From contig NZ_CP121252.1 of the NCBI RefSeq assembly GCF_029637705.1, positions 248,001 to 312,000 of the forward strand: a stretch of 64,000 nt of DNA. Direction: 5' to 3'. This document shows positions 1 through 8,663 of the stretch, piece after piece. Position 1 is the first letter of the stretch. The number at the start of each line of letters is the position of its first letter. A program made the position numbers and the translations under genes. This stretch comes from Citricoccus muralis. Its GTDB lineage: Bacteria; Actinomycetota; Actinomycetes; Actinomycetales; Micrococcaceae. The notes under the pieces are model-generated. The model worked only from the letters and a program-made list of their open reading frames with translations. It ran no database searches and had not been told where the DNA came from.

Positions 1-588
1 CAGAAACAGTCCTTCGGAGACCGGCATCGCATCCGCCTGATGCGCGGCGGTGACGTGCTGGCGCCGGAACCGGGCCGTCTCGAAGGCGCTGCGAGCGAGA
101 TTCTCGATGCCCTCACGGGTCACCTTGCGCGTGGACAACGCCAGATCGGGGGTCGGCATCATCTCGAAGGGACCCTCCGGTGCGCCGCGATCAGCGAACA
201 TCCCATCGGTGTTGTCCCGCACCACGAGCAGATCGACCGAGGGACGGAACGGTGAAGTCACCCCTGCGTAAGTGCGCGCCGGGAGAAAACGAGAGTGCAA
301 GCGCAGCTCGCGGATCAGCTCGCGCTCCGGGTCGAGTCCTCCTAACCCTGGAGCAGGGTAATGGGCCAGATCCAGCGGTCCGAGAATGATGCCGTCGGCT
401 TCACGTGCCGCGGCCAACGCTTCGGAAGGGAAAGTACTGCCGGTCTCGCACAAGGCAGACCACCCTACCGGCACCGTGACGATCTCATGGGTGATGCCCA
501 TGAACCTGAACATCTCCTCGGCCAGGCGCCGGGCAGCCTGAGATACTTCCTGCCCGATACCGTCGCCTTCGAAGAGGGCGAGTCTCAT
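1..588 (-). CDS. Isocitrate/isopropylmalate dehydrogenase family protein, 5' part only
   Basis: The reading frame is open from ATG (complement of 586-588) to the window edge, giving 196 N-terminal residues; the C-terminus lies outside. The N-terminus has GDGIGQEV (family form GDGIGPE), then a segment around ELRLHSRFLPAR that matches the substrate-binding region of the family, and RDNTDGMFADRG, which corresponds to the RENTEG block. MPTPDLALSTRKVTR follows. These proteins are NAD(P)-dependent decarboxylating hydroxyacid dehydrogenases. The NTDGMFADR form differs from ordinary leuB or icd and suggests a catabolic paralogue, possibly acting on tartrate or a malate analogue, but the substrate cannot be fixed. 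No strong ribosome-binding site is visible. Confidence 0.8.
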   Translation of the reverse strand, partial: MRLALFEGDGIGQEVSQAARRLAEEMFRFMGITHEIVTVPVGWSALCETGSTFPSEALAAAREADGIILGPLDLAHYPAPGLGGLDPERELIRELRLHSRFLPARTYAGVTSPFRPSVDLLVVRDNTDGMFADRGAPEGPFEMMPTPDLALSTRKVTREGIENLARSAFETARFRRQHVTAAHQADAMPVSEGLFL

Positions 589-809
589 CTGTGCCACTGC
601 TGGTCAACCCCTGTTCTGTGCGGTGCCCTTGTCCTACTGTGCTCGCCATTTCCCTCGCAGGAGCGATAGCGCATAGCGTAATAGTGTTAGACGAGATAAG
701 CTCTGCTTCCTCATGTCCGCTGAGGGTTAACAGGAGGGTGAAGTTCAAGAGGGACGCGCTGTTCATCGCGACTTCACGTCCGGTTTGTCGAACGTGGTTG
801 ACTGGGACC

Positions 810-1685
810 ATGCTGAACGACCCGCAGAAAACGCCGTCCACTCCCGGCCGCGCGAGCGCGCCGTCCCCCTCGACTGTATTGCCCTCCGGCGAACAGCGGA
901 AGATGGTCTGTCTGGACGTCGATGGCACTCTGGTGGACCACGATGGGCACATGTCTGAGGCCGTGCGCTCGGCGGCACGCGACGTCGTCGCCGCAGGCCA
1001 CCACGTGATGATCGCGACTGGGCGCTCGCTGCAGGCAACGCTGCCCATCATTGAGACCATCCGGCTGCGCAACGGCTTCTCGGTGTGCTGCAACGGCGGC
1101 GTCACTATTCAGCTGACCGATCAGCTCGAGGAGGGGTACGAGGTGATCGACCGTCGCACCTTCGATCCTGCCCCGGTGCTGGAACAGCTACGACACCGGC
1201 TGCCCAGCGCGAAGTACGCGATTGAGGACGACGCCGGAAACTTCCTCTCCACCGAGCGCTTCCAGGACATGAGCTTCGGGGTGCAGGCGCGCGGAGTGTC
1301 CTTCGATGAGCTGCTCAATACCACCGCGGTGCGCCTGGTCGTCTTCTCTACGGATGCCTCCACCGAGTCGTTCTCCGAAGCGGTGGAGGCGATCGGGCTG
1401 CAGGGCGTGACCTACTCGGTGGGATGGAGCGCCTGGCTGGACGTGGCCGCCGCCGGGGTCACGAAAGCCTCCGGGCTGGAGGCGCTGCGCGCCCGGCTGG
1501 GGGTGTCCCTGGACGACACGGTCGCCATCGGGGATGGTTACAACGACGTCGAAATGCTGGCCTGGGCAGGCCGCGGGGTGGCCATGGGCCAGGCGCCGGA
1601 CGACGTCAAGCGCATTGCCGATGAGGTGACGGAGGATGTCTACGACGACGGGGCCGCCCTGGTGCTGCGCTCCTTGCTGCGGTAG
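810..1685 (+). CDS. HAD-superfamily (Cof-type) phosphatase
   Basis: A 291-residue haloacid dehalogenase hydrolase, probably a phosphatase on small phosphorylated metabolites. Motif I is DVDGTL with nucleophile D36 and acid/base D38. The motif IV region IGDGYNDVEML lies near the C-terminus and binds Mg2+. The large cap between them is typical of the Cof/class IIB group. The frame stays open upstream to a possible start at 591, but homology only begins near KMVCLDVDG, so the ATG at 810 is preferred; its ribosome-binding site is weak. It lies divergently from the dehydrogenase and 45 bp before the T7SS effector cassette, with no visible functional link to it. Confidence 0.85.
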   Translation: MLNDPQKTPSTPGRASAPSPSTVLPSGEQRKMVCLDVDGTLVDHDGHMSEAVRSAARDVVAAGHHVMIATGRSLQATLPIIETIRLRNGFSVCCNGGVTIQLTDQLEEGYEVIDRRTFDPAPVLEQLRHRLPSAKYAIEDDAGNFLSTERFQDMSFGVQARGVSFDELLNTTAVRLVVFSTDASTESFSEAVEAIGLQGVTYSVGWSAWLDVAAAGVTKASGLEALRARLGVSLDDTVAIGDGYNDVEMLAWAGRGVAMGQAPDDVKRIADEVTEDVYDDGAALVLRSLLR

Positions 1686-1730
1686 TTTGAGGAGCTGTAT
1701 CAACCGCCGCACGGAGAACAGGGGCGCAGC

Positions 1731-2063
1731 ATGACCGGGTTTCAGGTCGATCCCGAGGAGATGAACCGACTGCAGACGGCGCTCGAGGATTCGTCGTCGT
1801 CGTTCCTGGACCGCACCCTGCCGGAGAATCCCGGAATGAACGTGCTCGGCGACCCCGGAGTGGACGCCGCCATGACGACGTTCGTCGCCAACGCCGGAAC
1901 CCACCATCGGCGTTTCGGCAACCGGTTCTCCTACCTGGCATACGAGGTGGGCGAGTTCTCCCAGCACAGCCAAGCCACCGATGAGGAATGGGGCGCCGCC
2001 CTTGACCGGAGATACGACCACATGGACCTGGTATCCACCGTACGCCGAGTCTTCGGGGGATGA
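1731..2063 (+). CDS. Small helical T7SS-associated protein, candidate effector partner
   Basis: This 110-residue protein has no signal peptide or membrane segment, and its predicted character is mostly helical. It lies 9 bp upstream of the WXG-calpain fusion in the same direction, so the two are very likely co-transcribed. No clear WxG motif was seen. Size, composition and position match the small alpha-helical partners encoded before LXG/WXG effectors (the Lap proteins of streptococcal T7SS are the named precedent) and the EspC/EsxB-type partners of mycobacteria. I infer that it pairs with the N-terminal domain of the next protein to form the export substrate. The sequence itself matches no family that I can name with confidence. 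Confidence 0.7.
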   Translation: MTGFQVDPEEMNRLQTALEDSSSSFLDRTLPENPGMNVLGDPGVDAAMTTFVANAGTHHRRFGNRFSYLAYEVGEFSQHSQATDEEWGAALDRRYDHMDLVSTVRRVFGG

Positions 2064-2072
2064 CTGATAGGC

Positions 2073-3428
2073 ATGGGAATTGACGCAAACCTCATTGGTG
2101 ACGTCCCCGGCCAGCCCGAGGGCATTCTGGCATCCGCGACCAAGGTCCGCGATCTCGCTGATGCACTGCAGACCGACTATGACGACGCCTGGGCAGCGAA
2201 GGAACTCCCCGATATCTGGGAGGGCGAGGCGGCGGAAGCCTACAACACGGTCATTTATGATCAGTCGGTGCAGATTTCTGACCTCAAGGAAGGTGTCAGC
2301 CGAGCCTCGGGGGCGCTGGAGGACTACGGCTGGGTGGTGCGCACGGAACAGCAGCGCTGCGACGGGATCCGGGATCGGATGCTGGAACTCGACGCCGTGG
2401 TGGAAACCGCCACCGGGCTGGTGGAGATGATGCGGGCCCATCTGCAGGTGATGCCCGAGGTCGCGGAACACCAGCAAGCGTACGTGGAATCGGTGGCCAC
2501 GGTCCGGCAGGCGGCCGTCACCTGTGCGGCGCTGCTGGCTGAGGGCGCACACGTCGAGGTCTACAACTACAACGATCAGGGGCAGGACCTCGGCGCCCGC
2601 ACGGACCTGCGGCAAGATCAGATGGAAAAGATTGCCTCTGATCTCGAGAACGGGCGGATCTATCCCGACGACATCAACCAGCGCGGTATCGGCGACTGTT
2701 ACCTGCTGGCCGCGTTGTCGAGCATGGCGCGCACTTCTGAGGGGCGCGAGCACATTTCCGGCATGGTCAAGCCCCACTATGAGAACGGCGAGCTCACCGG
2801 ATTCATGGTGACGCTGCCGCGGGACCCCAATGACCCACATTCCGGAGAAGGGCGCACCGTCTTTGTGGATGAAACCTACGTGCACGGCAGTACCGGCACG
2901 AGCGCCGACGCGAATGTGTTCTCGGTGATCGAGGCGGCCTACGGGCAGGTGTATCCGGCCGGCACGCTGCCCGAGAACTCTGAGGGAAATGGGCTCACCG
3001 GAGGCCGCCCGGACGACTCACTCGAAGAGCTCACCGACACCGACTCCGAGGTGGTGCATCGCAAGCGGGGAGTGTTCGGGTGGGGCGCCGGATATGACGA
3101 TGGGCAGCGCGAGCAGATCACCGCGGCCACCGAGGAAGGCCGACCCGTGGTGGCGGCCACGGCAGGGATTTCGGATGAGGAACGCAAAGAAGGCGTCGGC
3201 ATCGTGACCGTCACCATCGAGGGTGAGGAACAGCAGATCGAAATGGTGGGCACCCACGCCTATGAGGTGGTGTCCTCCGATGAGAACGGGGTGACCCTGC
3301 GCAACCCGTGGGGATACAACAACCCCGGCAGCGGCACCACACCCATGGGCGCGACGTTCACCATCTCGTGGGAGGACTTTGAAGACTACAGCAGCGACGT
3401 TTCCATCGGAGGGGGATACTCATCATGA
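2073..3428 (+). CDS. WXG-domain/calpain-like cysteine protease, candidate T7SS effector
   Basis: A 451-residue fusion. Residues 1 to about 150 are helical with a W-E-G turn at 49-51 (DIWEGEAAEAY), as in WXG100/LXG export domains. Residues about 190-440 are a peptidase C2 (calpain) domain. IGDCYLLAALSSMA carries the catalytic Cys at about 209, THAYEVV the His at about 395, and LRNPWG the Asn at about 411, so the triad is complete. There is no Sec signal, consistent with type VII export. It sits between a small helical partner and two homologous small proteins that overlap or abut it. I infer a secreted proteolytic toxin or effector delivered by the T7SS encoded about 33 kb downstream. Intracellular regulatory proteolysis is the alternative. 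Confidence 0.88.
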   Translation: MGIDANLIGDVPGQPEGILASATKVRDLADALQTDYDDAWAAKELPDIWEGEAAEAYNTVIYDQSVQISDLKEGVSRASGALEDYGWVVRTEQQRCDGIRDRMLELDAVVETATGLVEMMRAHLQVMPEVAEHQQAYVESVATVRQAAVTCAALLAEGAHVEVYNYNDQGQDLGARTDLRQDQMEKIASDLENGRIYPDDINQRGIGDCYLLAALSSMARTSEGREHISGMVKPHYENGELTGFMVTLPRDPNDPHSGEGRTVFVDETYVHGSTGTSADANVFSVIEAAYGQVYPAGTLPENSEGNGLTGGRPDDSLEELTDTDSEVVHRKRGVFGWGAGYDDGQREQITAATEEGRPVVAATAGISDEERKEGVGIVTVTIEGEEQQIEMVGTHAYEVVSSDENGVTLRNPWGYNNPGSGTTPMGATFTISWEDFEDYSSDVSIGGGYSS

Positions 3429-3784
3429 CCGACGCATCACCCGACCAGGCCCCCGGACCGATCCGCTTCACCTTCCGGGGCACCGAAGTATTCCGCCCGG
3501 GCGCGGAGATGTTTCCCGCGTACACGGTGTCGGACGCACGGATTGAGGACGGCGTGATGATCGCGGTGCTGCGCGGCGTCGACCCCCACCCCGACGGCGG
3601 AATTCCGCCCACCCGACTCACTGCGGGGCAGAGCGTGAGTGACGCCCGCGCCGGAACGTTCACACTGCTGCACGTGAGCCCGCAGGTGGGTGGACTGGCC
3701 CCCGGGACGCGCCCCTTCGCCACGGCGATCGAGTTTCAGCCCGCCCCCGGGTTCGCACTGGCACCAGGGTGGGACGTTGACTGA
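3425..3784 (+). CDS. Small soluble protein, candidate cytosolic immunity/inhibitor to the calpain-like effector
   Basis: A 119-residue protein without signal or membrane segment. Its ATG overlaps the stop of the calpain gene (ATGA), implying translational coupling. I recognise no family. Its core (RPGAEMFPAYTVSD, then LTAGQSVSDARAGTFTLLHV) aligns clearly with the next protein (RPGVELFPAYTLSG, then LRRGETVEDPVAGVFTLLDA), so the two are paralogues. It looks like a small beta-rich domain. Position directly after a putative toxin protease suggests an inhibitor or immunity protein that protects the producer's cytoplasm; a chaperone or pseudo-substrate role is also possible. Confidence 0.75.
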   Translation: MTDASPDQAPGPIRFTFRGTEVFRPGAEMFPAYTVSDARIEDGVMIAVLRGVDPHPDGGIPPTRLTAGQSVSDARAGTFTLLHVSPQVGGLAPGTRPFATAIEFQPAPGFALAPGWDVD

Positions 3785-4235
3785 CCGGGCGGGCGCCGTC
3801 GTGCCCGGGGTATCGCGCGGAGCACTGATCGCACTCGGCGCGCTCGGGGCTGGTATGGCACTCGGCGCGCTCGCAGGCTGCGCCGCCGCGGAGCCCGACA
3901 CCGAGCCGGAGCCCATCCCGATCGCCTGCGACGGCGTCACCCTGGGGTTGGAGGCCAACACGGTGCTACGCCCCGGCGTCGAGCTGTTCCCCGCCTATAC
4001 GCTGTCTGGGGTGTGGGATGACGACGACGGCGTGGTTGCCGGCATCACGGGAGTGGATGAAGGCGACGGCGGATTCGGCCGGGTCGAGCTACGCCGCGGT
4101 GAGACCGTGGAAGATCCCGTGGCCGGAGTGTTCACCCTGCTCGACGCGACGCCGGCGGACGGCGGCGAGGGCTCACCCGCCGCCACCCTGTGCCTCGACC
4201 CGCACCCGGATTTCGAGCTCGCCGACGGGTTCTAA
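3777..4235 (+). CDS. Lipoprotein paralogue of the preceding protein, candidate surface immunity protein
   Basis: About 152 residues starting at TTG 3777, which overlaps the stop of the upstream gene; GTG 3801 is an alternative start. A hydrophobic stretch ends in a lipobox LAGC (Cys about 35), so the mature protein should be lipid-anchored on the outer face of the membrane. The exported domain is homologous to the soluble protein just upstream: RPGVELFPAYTLSG, LRRGETVEDPVAGVFTLL and a final DPHPDFELADGF matching its QPAPGFALAPGW. A cytosolic and a surface-anchored copy side by side is unusual and would fit protection against a protease both before and after secretion. The function is inferred only from context. 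Confidence 0.78.
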   Translation: MTDRAGAVVPGVSRGALIALGALGAGMALGALAGCAAAEPDTEPEPIPIACDGVTLGLEANTVLRPGVELFPAYTLSGVWDDDDGVVAGITGVDEGDGGFGRVELRRGETVEDPVAGVFTLLDATPADGGEGSPAATLCLDPHPDFELADGF

Positions 4236-4264
4236 GACCTGCCGGATTGGCAGAACGGGGCTGA

Positions 4265-4789
4265 TCAGACGTCGCGGCCCTGGGGCTCGTCGTCGGCCGT
4301 CTCCTCGCCGAGCGCGGCGAACCGCTCGATGGACGCTGCCAGCTCCGCCTCGGCGGCGGCGCGATCAGCCCACCCCTCGGCCTTGACCCACTTACCGGGC
4401 TCCAGATCCTTGTACCGGGTGAAGAAGTGCTCGATCTCCTGCAGCAGCCACTCCTCAACATCGGAGAGCTCCTGGATATGGTCGAAGCGCTTGTCGGCCG
4501 GAACGCACAGCAGCTTGGCGTCGCCGCCGCCGTCGTCGGTCATGTTGAACACGCCGATCGGGCGCGCCTCGACGATCACACCGGGCACCAGATCGAAGCC
4601 GGGCAGGTACACCATGGCGTCCAGCGGGTCGCCGTCCTCGCCCAGGGTGTCCTCGAAGAACCCGTAGTGAGTGGGGTACTGCATGGGGGTGAACAGGACG
4701 CGATCCAGACGCAGACGACCGGTCTCGTGGTCGAACTCGTACTTGACGCGCGATCCGGCGGGGATTTCGATGGTGACGTCGTGGCTCAT
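4265..4789 (-). CDS. ppa: Inorganic pyrophosphatase
   Basis: A 174-residue family I soluble pyrophosphatase that hydrolyses PPi to phosphate and drives biosynthetic reactions. The signature [10 protein letters not shown] at residues 51-60 contains the three metal-binding aspartates (52, 54, 57). YPTHYGF and the KWVKAEGW region near the C-terminus also match the family. The start is set at ATG 4789 because [13 protein letters not shown] is the conserved N-terminus; an ATG six codons upstream is in frame but unlikely. A TAGGAG ribosome-binding site lies just before it. The gene converges on the effector cassette and diverges from dacB, as in many actinobacteria. Confidence 0.96.
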   Translation of the reverse strand: MSHDVTIEIPAGSRVKYEFDHETGRLRLDRVLFTPMQYPTHYGFFEDTLGEDGDPLDAMVYLPGFDLVPGVIVEARPIGVFNMTDDGGGDAKLLCVPADKRFDHIQELSDVEEWLLQEIEHFFTRYKDLEPGKWVKAEGWADRAAAEAELAASIERFAALGEETADDEPQGRDV

Positions 4790-4871
4790 GGGGCAGGCTC
4801 CTAGCATCAGGGAAACGTGTCAGAACCAGGGTATATCCTCGGCAGGGGCGGGCGCGTCACGTCCGCGCTGG

Positions 4872-4877
4872 TACGCT
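4872..4877 (+). promoter_or_regulatory. Candidate -10 box for leaderless dacB
   Basis: TACGCT lies exactly 7 nt before the GTG start of dacB. With a TANNNT -10 and this spacing the transcript would begin at or next to the start codon, a leaderless mRNA. No convincing -35 is seen. The same arrangement recurs at panC, lysS, the SRPBCC gene, mutY and its divergent neighbour. Confidence 0.4.
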
Positions 4878-4884
4878 CTCAGGT

Positions 4885-6432
4885 GTGCTTGCTCGCTCCG
4901 CCACCTCCGCGCGCGCGACGCGTGCCCGAGGACTGGCGGGGACGCTGATCGCCGCACTCGTGCTCACCGGGTGCACCGTGCTGCCCGCACCCGAGGACCG
5001 TGCCGCCGAGCTGAAAGCCGCCGCGGCCGAACGCGCCGCCCTCACCCAGGTGTCGATCCCCGCCACCAGCCTGGGCGGGGCGCGCCACTGGCTGACCGGC
5101 GCCCAGGAAGAACTCGCCAACGTGCTGGACGTGGCCACCGAACCGCCGTCGGAGGTACTCGCCCTCTCTGAGGAAGCGCCCGTGCCCTCCGCCGAGACCC
5201 TGCAGCGCCGGCTGAACACCGTGTTCGCCGGCACGGACTTCACCACCGCGGCCCTGGTCACCGACACCATGACCGGCGAGGTGCTGTACTCCCGCGATGC
5301 CGACGCCGCACGGGTACCGGCCTCGTCGCTGAAGATCCTCACCGCCGCGGCCGCCCTGCACGAGATGGGCCCGGACCACCGGTACACCACCCGGGCGGTG
5401 CTCGACGACGGAACGGACGACCTGGTGGTGGCCCTGGTGGCCGGTGGGGACGCGCTGCTGGGTACCGGAGCGGGTGCGACGTCGGTGGATGGCCGGGCCG
5501 GGCTGGGCAGTCTCGCCCAACAGACCGTGGACGCGCTCGCGGACCGGTTAGACGGGGAGTCTGACGAACCCTCAGACGACGCCGGCGCACCGGCCCTGCG
5601 GATTGTGCTCGACGACGGCGGCTACTCCGGTCCGCAGCTGACCTGGAACGACTCGATGGTGTCCTCCGGGAACATCTCCGCCGTCCAGCCGATCGCCGTG
5701 CACGGGGCGCGGGCTGATTCTGGCACGGGGACCGACCGCGTGGACGATCCAGGTGCCCACGCCGCCGCGGTGTTTCGCGCCCAGGTGGTCCGCGCCGCCG
5801 AAGAAGCCGGACTCGACCTCACCGTGGCCTCCGGCGTCGAGCGGGACGCCACCTCCGGGCTGGGGGAGCGGGACGGTACGGAGCTGGGCGCCATCGAATC
5901 CGCCACCGTGGCGGAACAGGTGGAATACCTGCTCACGTACTCCGACAATCAGGTCGCCGAGGTCACCGCCCGCAACGCCGCGCTCGCCTCGGGCCGCTCC
6001 GGCAGCTTCGAGGGGGTGGCCGGACTGCTCACCGCCGCCGCCGACGCCCTGGGCGTCGACGCGCACGGGATCACCATTGCCGACGGGTCCGGGCTCTCCG
6101 CGAAAAACCGCATCAGTACTACACAACTGGTCGCCATCATGGACGCCGTCCAACAGCGCCCCTGGCTCGCCGAGACCGTGTGGGGGCTGCCCACCGCGGG
6201 GCTCGAAGGCACCCTCAGCGAGCGGATGGCCGGCACCGCGGCGGCCGGTACGGTGCGCGCCAAAACCGGCACCCTGGACCGGCACTCCTCGCTGACCGGC
6301 ACCGTGGTCACCGTAGACGGGCGCCAGCTCTGGTTCTCGTTCATCAACACCGGGACCGACTCGGAGAGCGTGACCGAGGCGCGGGAGGTTCAAGACCGGG
6401 CCGCCACGGTGCTCGCGGACTGCGGCTGCTGA
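4885..6432 (+). CDS. dacB: D-alanyl-D-alanine carboxypeptidase/endopeptidase (PBP4 type), lipoprotein
   Basis: A 515-residue peptidase S13 family penicillin-binding protein that trims peptidoglycan peptides outside the membrane. The serine nucleophile motif SSLK is at 147-150, the SDN motif at about 353-355 and KTG at about 460-462. The N-terminus has a hydrophobic segment ending in LTGC (Cys about 30), so it is probably a lipoprotein. The GTG start at 4885 follows a TACGCT box by 7 nt, suggesting leaderless transcription. It begins the conserved cluster dacB, zinc protease, tilS, hpt, ftsH. Confidence 0.93.
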   Translation: MLARSATSARATRARGLAGTLIAALVLTGCTVLPAPEDRAAELKAAAAERAALTQVSIPATSLGGARHWLTGAQEELANVLDVATEPPSEVLALSEEAPVPSAETLQRRLNTVFAGTDFTTAALVTDTMTGEVLYSRDADAARVPASSLKILTAAAALHEMGPDHRYTTRAVLDDGTDDLVVALVAGGDALLGTGAGATSVDGRAGLGSLAQQTVDALADRLDGESDEPSDDAGAPALRIVLDDGGYSGPQLTWNDSMVSSGNISAVQPIAVHGARADSGTGTDRVDDPGAHAAAVFRAQVVRAAEEAGLDLTVASGVERDATSGLGERDGTELGAIESATVAEQVEYLLTYSDNQVAEVTARNAALASGRSGSFEGVAGLLTAAADALGVDAHGITIADGSGLSAKNRISTTQLVAIMDAVQQRPWLAETVWGLPTAGLEGTLSERMAGTAAAGTVRAKTGTLDRHSSLTGTVVTVDGRQLWFSFINTGTDSESVTEAREVQDRAATVLADCGC

Positions 6433-6472
6433 CAGGTGGTCGCCGTCGCCGCGGGTGTGGTGGGATGAAACT

Positions 6473-7591
6473 ATGTCCCCTCACGTACCCCATACCGACC
6501 AGCTCATCAACTGGGAGCTCGCCGCCGATACCGCCAGTCGACTCAGCCTGGGCGGGCCGAAAACCAACCTGCGGCAGGCCCGGGACGAGACCCGTGCTCT
6601 GCGTCGCGCCGCCGAGGTGTCGGTCGATCACGTGCACCGGATCACCGGCCTCGACGCCGCCCGCGACCTGCGCGACTCCGAGGTGCTGGTGGTGGACCGG
6701 GTGCGCTGGGCGCACGCCAACCTGCAGTCGCTCTCCGTGCTGCTGGCTCCGGGTCTGGAACGGGTGCGGGAACAGGCCCCGGACCAGTTCGCTACGGCCA
6801 CCCGCGGACTCGGATCCACCATCACCGGCCTCCAGGCCGGGGGACTGCTCAGCCTGCTCGGCACCCGCGTGCTCGGCCAGTACGACCCGTTCATCGCCCT
6901 GCCCGACCACACCGGACAACCGCTTGGCCCGGCCGGCGGCAGGCTGATGTTGGTCGCCCCGAACGTGATGCAGGTCCGCCAGCAGCTCAACGTCCGCCCC
7001 GACGATTTCCGGCTCTGGGTGTGCCTGCACGAGCAAACCCACCGCGTGCAGTTCGCCGCCGCGCCCTGGCTGCGCCACTGGCTGCAGGAGCAGATCACCG
7101 GCATGCTCGCCTCGCTGTACACCTCCACGAGCCAGTGGCCCGACATGCTCGACCGCGCCAAAGGTGCGATCTCCAAGACAAGCGAGGGAACCGATACGGG
7201 GCCAACCGGATCCCTACTCGACGCCGTCACCAGTGACGAAGACCGCGAACGGCTCTCCCGCATCACCGCGGTGATGTCGCTGCTCGAGGGCCACGCCAAC
7301 GTGGTGATGGACGCGGTGGACCGCAGCGTAATCCCCACCGTCAAAACCATCCGCCGCCGCTTCACCGAGCGAGGGCAACAGGGCTCGGCGCTGAGCAAAC
7401 TGATCCGCCGCCTGATCGGCATGGAAGCCAAGGCACGCCAGTACCGCGACGGGCAGCGCTTCGTCGACCGCGCCATCGGCCTGCTCGGCACCGACGGGTT
7501 CAATCAGGTGTGGACCGCGCCCGAGCTGCTGCCCACCGAGGAGGAGCTCCACGACGCCGATGCCTGGGCGAGGCGGATCCGTGCCAGCTGA
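6473..7591 (+). CDS. Zinc-dependent metalloprotease (zincin-like, DUF2342 family)
   Basis: A 372-residue protein with the zinc-binding helix motif HEQTH at about 186-190, preceded by LWVCLHEQTHRVQF, which identifies the actinobacterial zincin_2 family, sometimes annotated as coenzyme F420 biosynthesis-associated. The physiological substrate is unknown. In many actinobacteria it lies between dacB and tilS, as here. ATG 6473 is preferred; a GTG six codons upstream is in frame. The 3' end overlaps the start of tilS, implying coupled expression. Confidence 0.9.
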   Translation: MSPHVPHTDQLINWELAADTASRLSLGGPKTNLRQARDETRALRRAAEVSVDHVHRITGLDAARDLRDSEVLVVDRVRWAHANLQSLSVLLAPGLERVREQAPDQFATATRGLGSTITGLQAGGLLSLLGTRVLGQYDPFIALPDHTGQPLGPAGGRLMLVAPNVMQVRQQLNVRPDDFRLWVCLHEQTHRVQFAAAPWLRHWLQEQITGMLASLYTSTSQWPDMLDRAKGAISKTSEGTDTGPTGSLLDAVTSDEDRERLSRITAVMSLLEGHANVVMDAVDRSVIPTVKTIRRRFTERGQQGSALSKLIRRLIGMEAKARQYRDGQRFVDRAIGLLGTDGFNQVWTAPELLPTEEELHDADAWARRIRAS

Positions 7592-8663
7592 GTCACCAGA
7601 CGCGCCGACTCCCACCGGGCCCGACGTTTGGCCACCGACGACGCGCTGGCCCGCACCCCTGAACGCCGCGTTGCCGCAGCTGAAACAGCTCCCCGCACAC
7701 ACCCTGCTCGGCGTCTCCGGCGGGGCCGACTCCCTCGCCCTGGCCATCGCCGCCGCCGTGGCAGACCGGACAGATCACTCCGATCGACAGGTCACCGCCG
7801 TCGTCGTCGACCATCAGCTTCAGCCCGGATCTGCCGACGTCGCCCAGCGCACCGCCGCCGTACTGGAACGACTCGGCATCACCACCCACGTCCGCGCCGT
7901 CACGGTCGACTCCGGGGCCGGGCTCGAAGCTGCCGCCCGTGACGCCCGCTACGAGGCCTTCCGCGACGTCGCCGAGCTCACCGGCGCCACCATCGTCGCG
8001 ACGGCCCACACCGCCGATGACCAGGCCGAACAGGTGCTCCTTGGGCTGGCCCGCGGCTCCGGGCTGCGTTCGCTGGCCGGCATCCGCCGCACCCGCACGC
8101 ATGGCCCGCTCACTGTGGTCCGCCCCCTGTTGCACCTCACCCGCGCCGACACCGAGACGATCTGTCGCTGGGCGGGGGTGAGCTGGTGGGAAGACCCGAT
8201 GAACGGCGACGGCGCGCGGGCCCGGGTCCGCCACCGGCTGCTGCCCGCCCTGGAAGACCCCGGTACCGGCCTGGGCCCCGGGGTCCGCGCCGGGCTCATC
8301 CGCACGGCAAACCTCGTGGCCGACGACGCCGAGGCCCTGGAAGACTGGGCGCACCGTGTCTACGCGGGCGCGCGCGCAGACATCCCAGCCGACCCAGCCA
8401 CCCCTGCCACTGTTGCGCTCCGCCTGGACCACCTCGCCCCGCTGCCGACAGCCATTCGCCGTCGCGTGCTCGCCCTCGCCGCCGTCGAGCTGGGCTCCAC
8501 CCCCACCGCCGAACGCCTGCACGCCGTCGATGCGCTCATGGACCGGCGCCCCGGGAGCTCTGCCGGGCCCATCGAGCTACCCGGTCTCCACGTCACGCGC
8601 GAGCGCGGCTCCGAATATGCGACACTGTTGATGTTCCGACGCCTCAGGAGAGCCCCACGATGA
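7581..8663 (+). CDS. tilS: tRNA(Ile)-lysidine synthase
   Basis: TilS attaches lysine to C34 of the tRNA-Ile CAU anticodon so that it reads AUA and is charged with isoleucine. The PP-loop ATPase motif SGGADS is near residue 46, followed by VVVDHQLQPGSADVA and ATAHTADDQAEQVLLGLARGS, which are strongly conserved in TilS. Length is about 360 residues. GTG 7581 with a GAGGCGGA-like ribosome-binding site is preferred; an in-frame ATG at 7560 is possible. The 3' end overlaps hpt by ATGA, the classical tilS-hpt-ftsH order. Confidence 0.95.
   Translation: MPAESPDAPTPTGPDVWPPTTRWPAPLNAALPQLKQLPAHTLLGVSGGADSLALAIAAAVADRTDHSDRQVTAVVVDHQLQPGSADVAQRTAAVLERLGITTHVRAVTVDSGAGLEAAARDARYEAFRDVAELTGATIVATAHTADDQAEQVLLGLARGSGLRSLAGIRRTRTHGPLTVVRPLLHLTRADTETICRWAGVSWWEDPMNGDGARARVRHRLLPALEDPGTGLGPGVRAGLIRTANLVADDAEALEDWAHRVYAGARADIPADPATPATVALRLDHLAPLPTAIRRRVLALAAVELGSTPTAERLHAVDALMDRRPGSSAGPIELPGLHVTRERGSEYATLLMFRRLRRAPR

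Noticed and set aside
677-693. Imperfect palindrome CGTAATAGTGTTAGACG upstream of the dehydrogenase gene
   Set aside because: Only about four of seven arm bases pair and no regulator gene is adjacent, so an operator call is not supported.
1188-2885. Long minus-strand ORF (565 codons) opposite the HAD and effector genes
   Set aside because: It is antisense to genes with clear motifs and is rich in His, Gly, Arg and Val without recognisable domains; such shadows are expected in high-GC DNA.
4240-4256. CTGCC-GGATT-GGCAG hairpin between the effector cassette and ppa
   Set aside because: The stem is only 5 bp without a T-tract, so it is too weak to call as a terminator.
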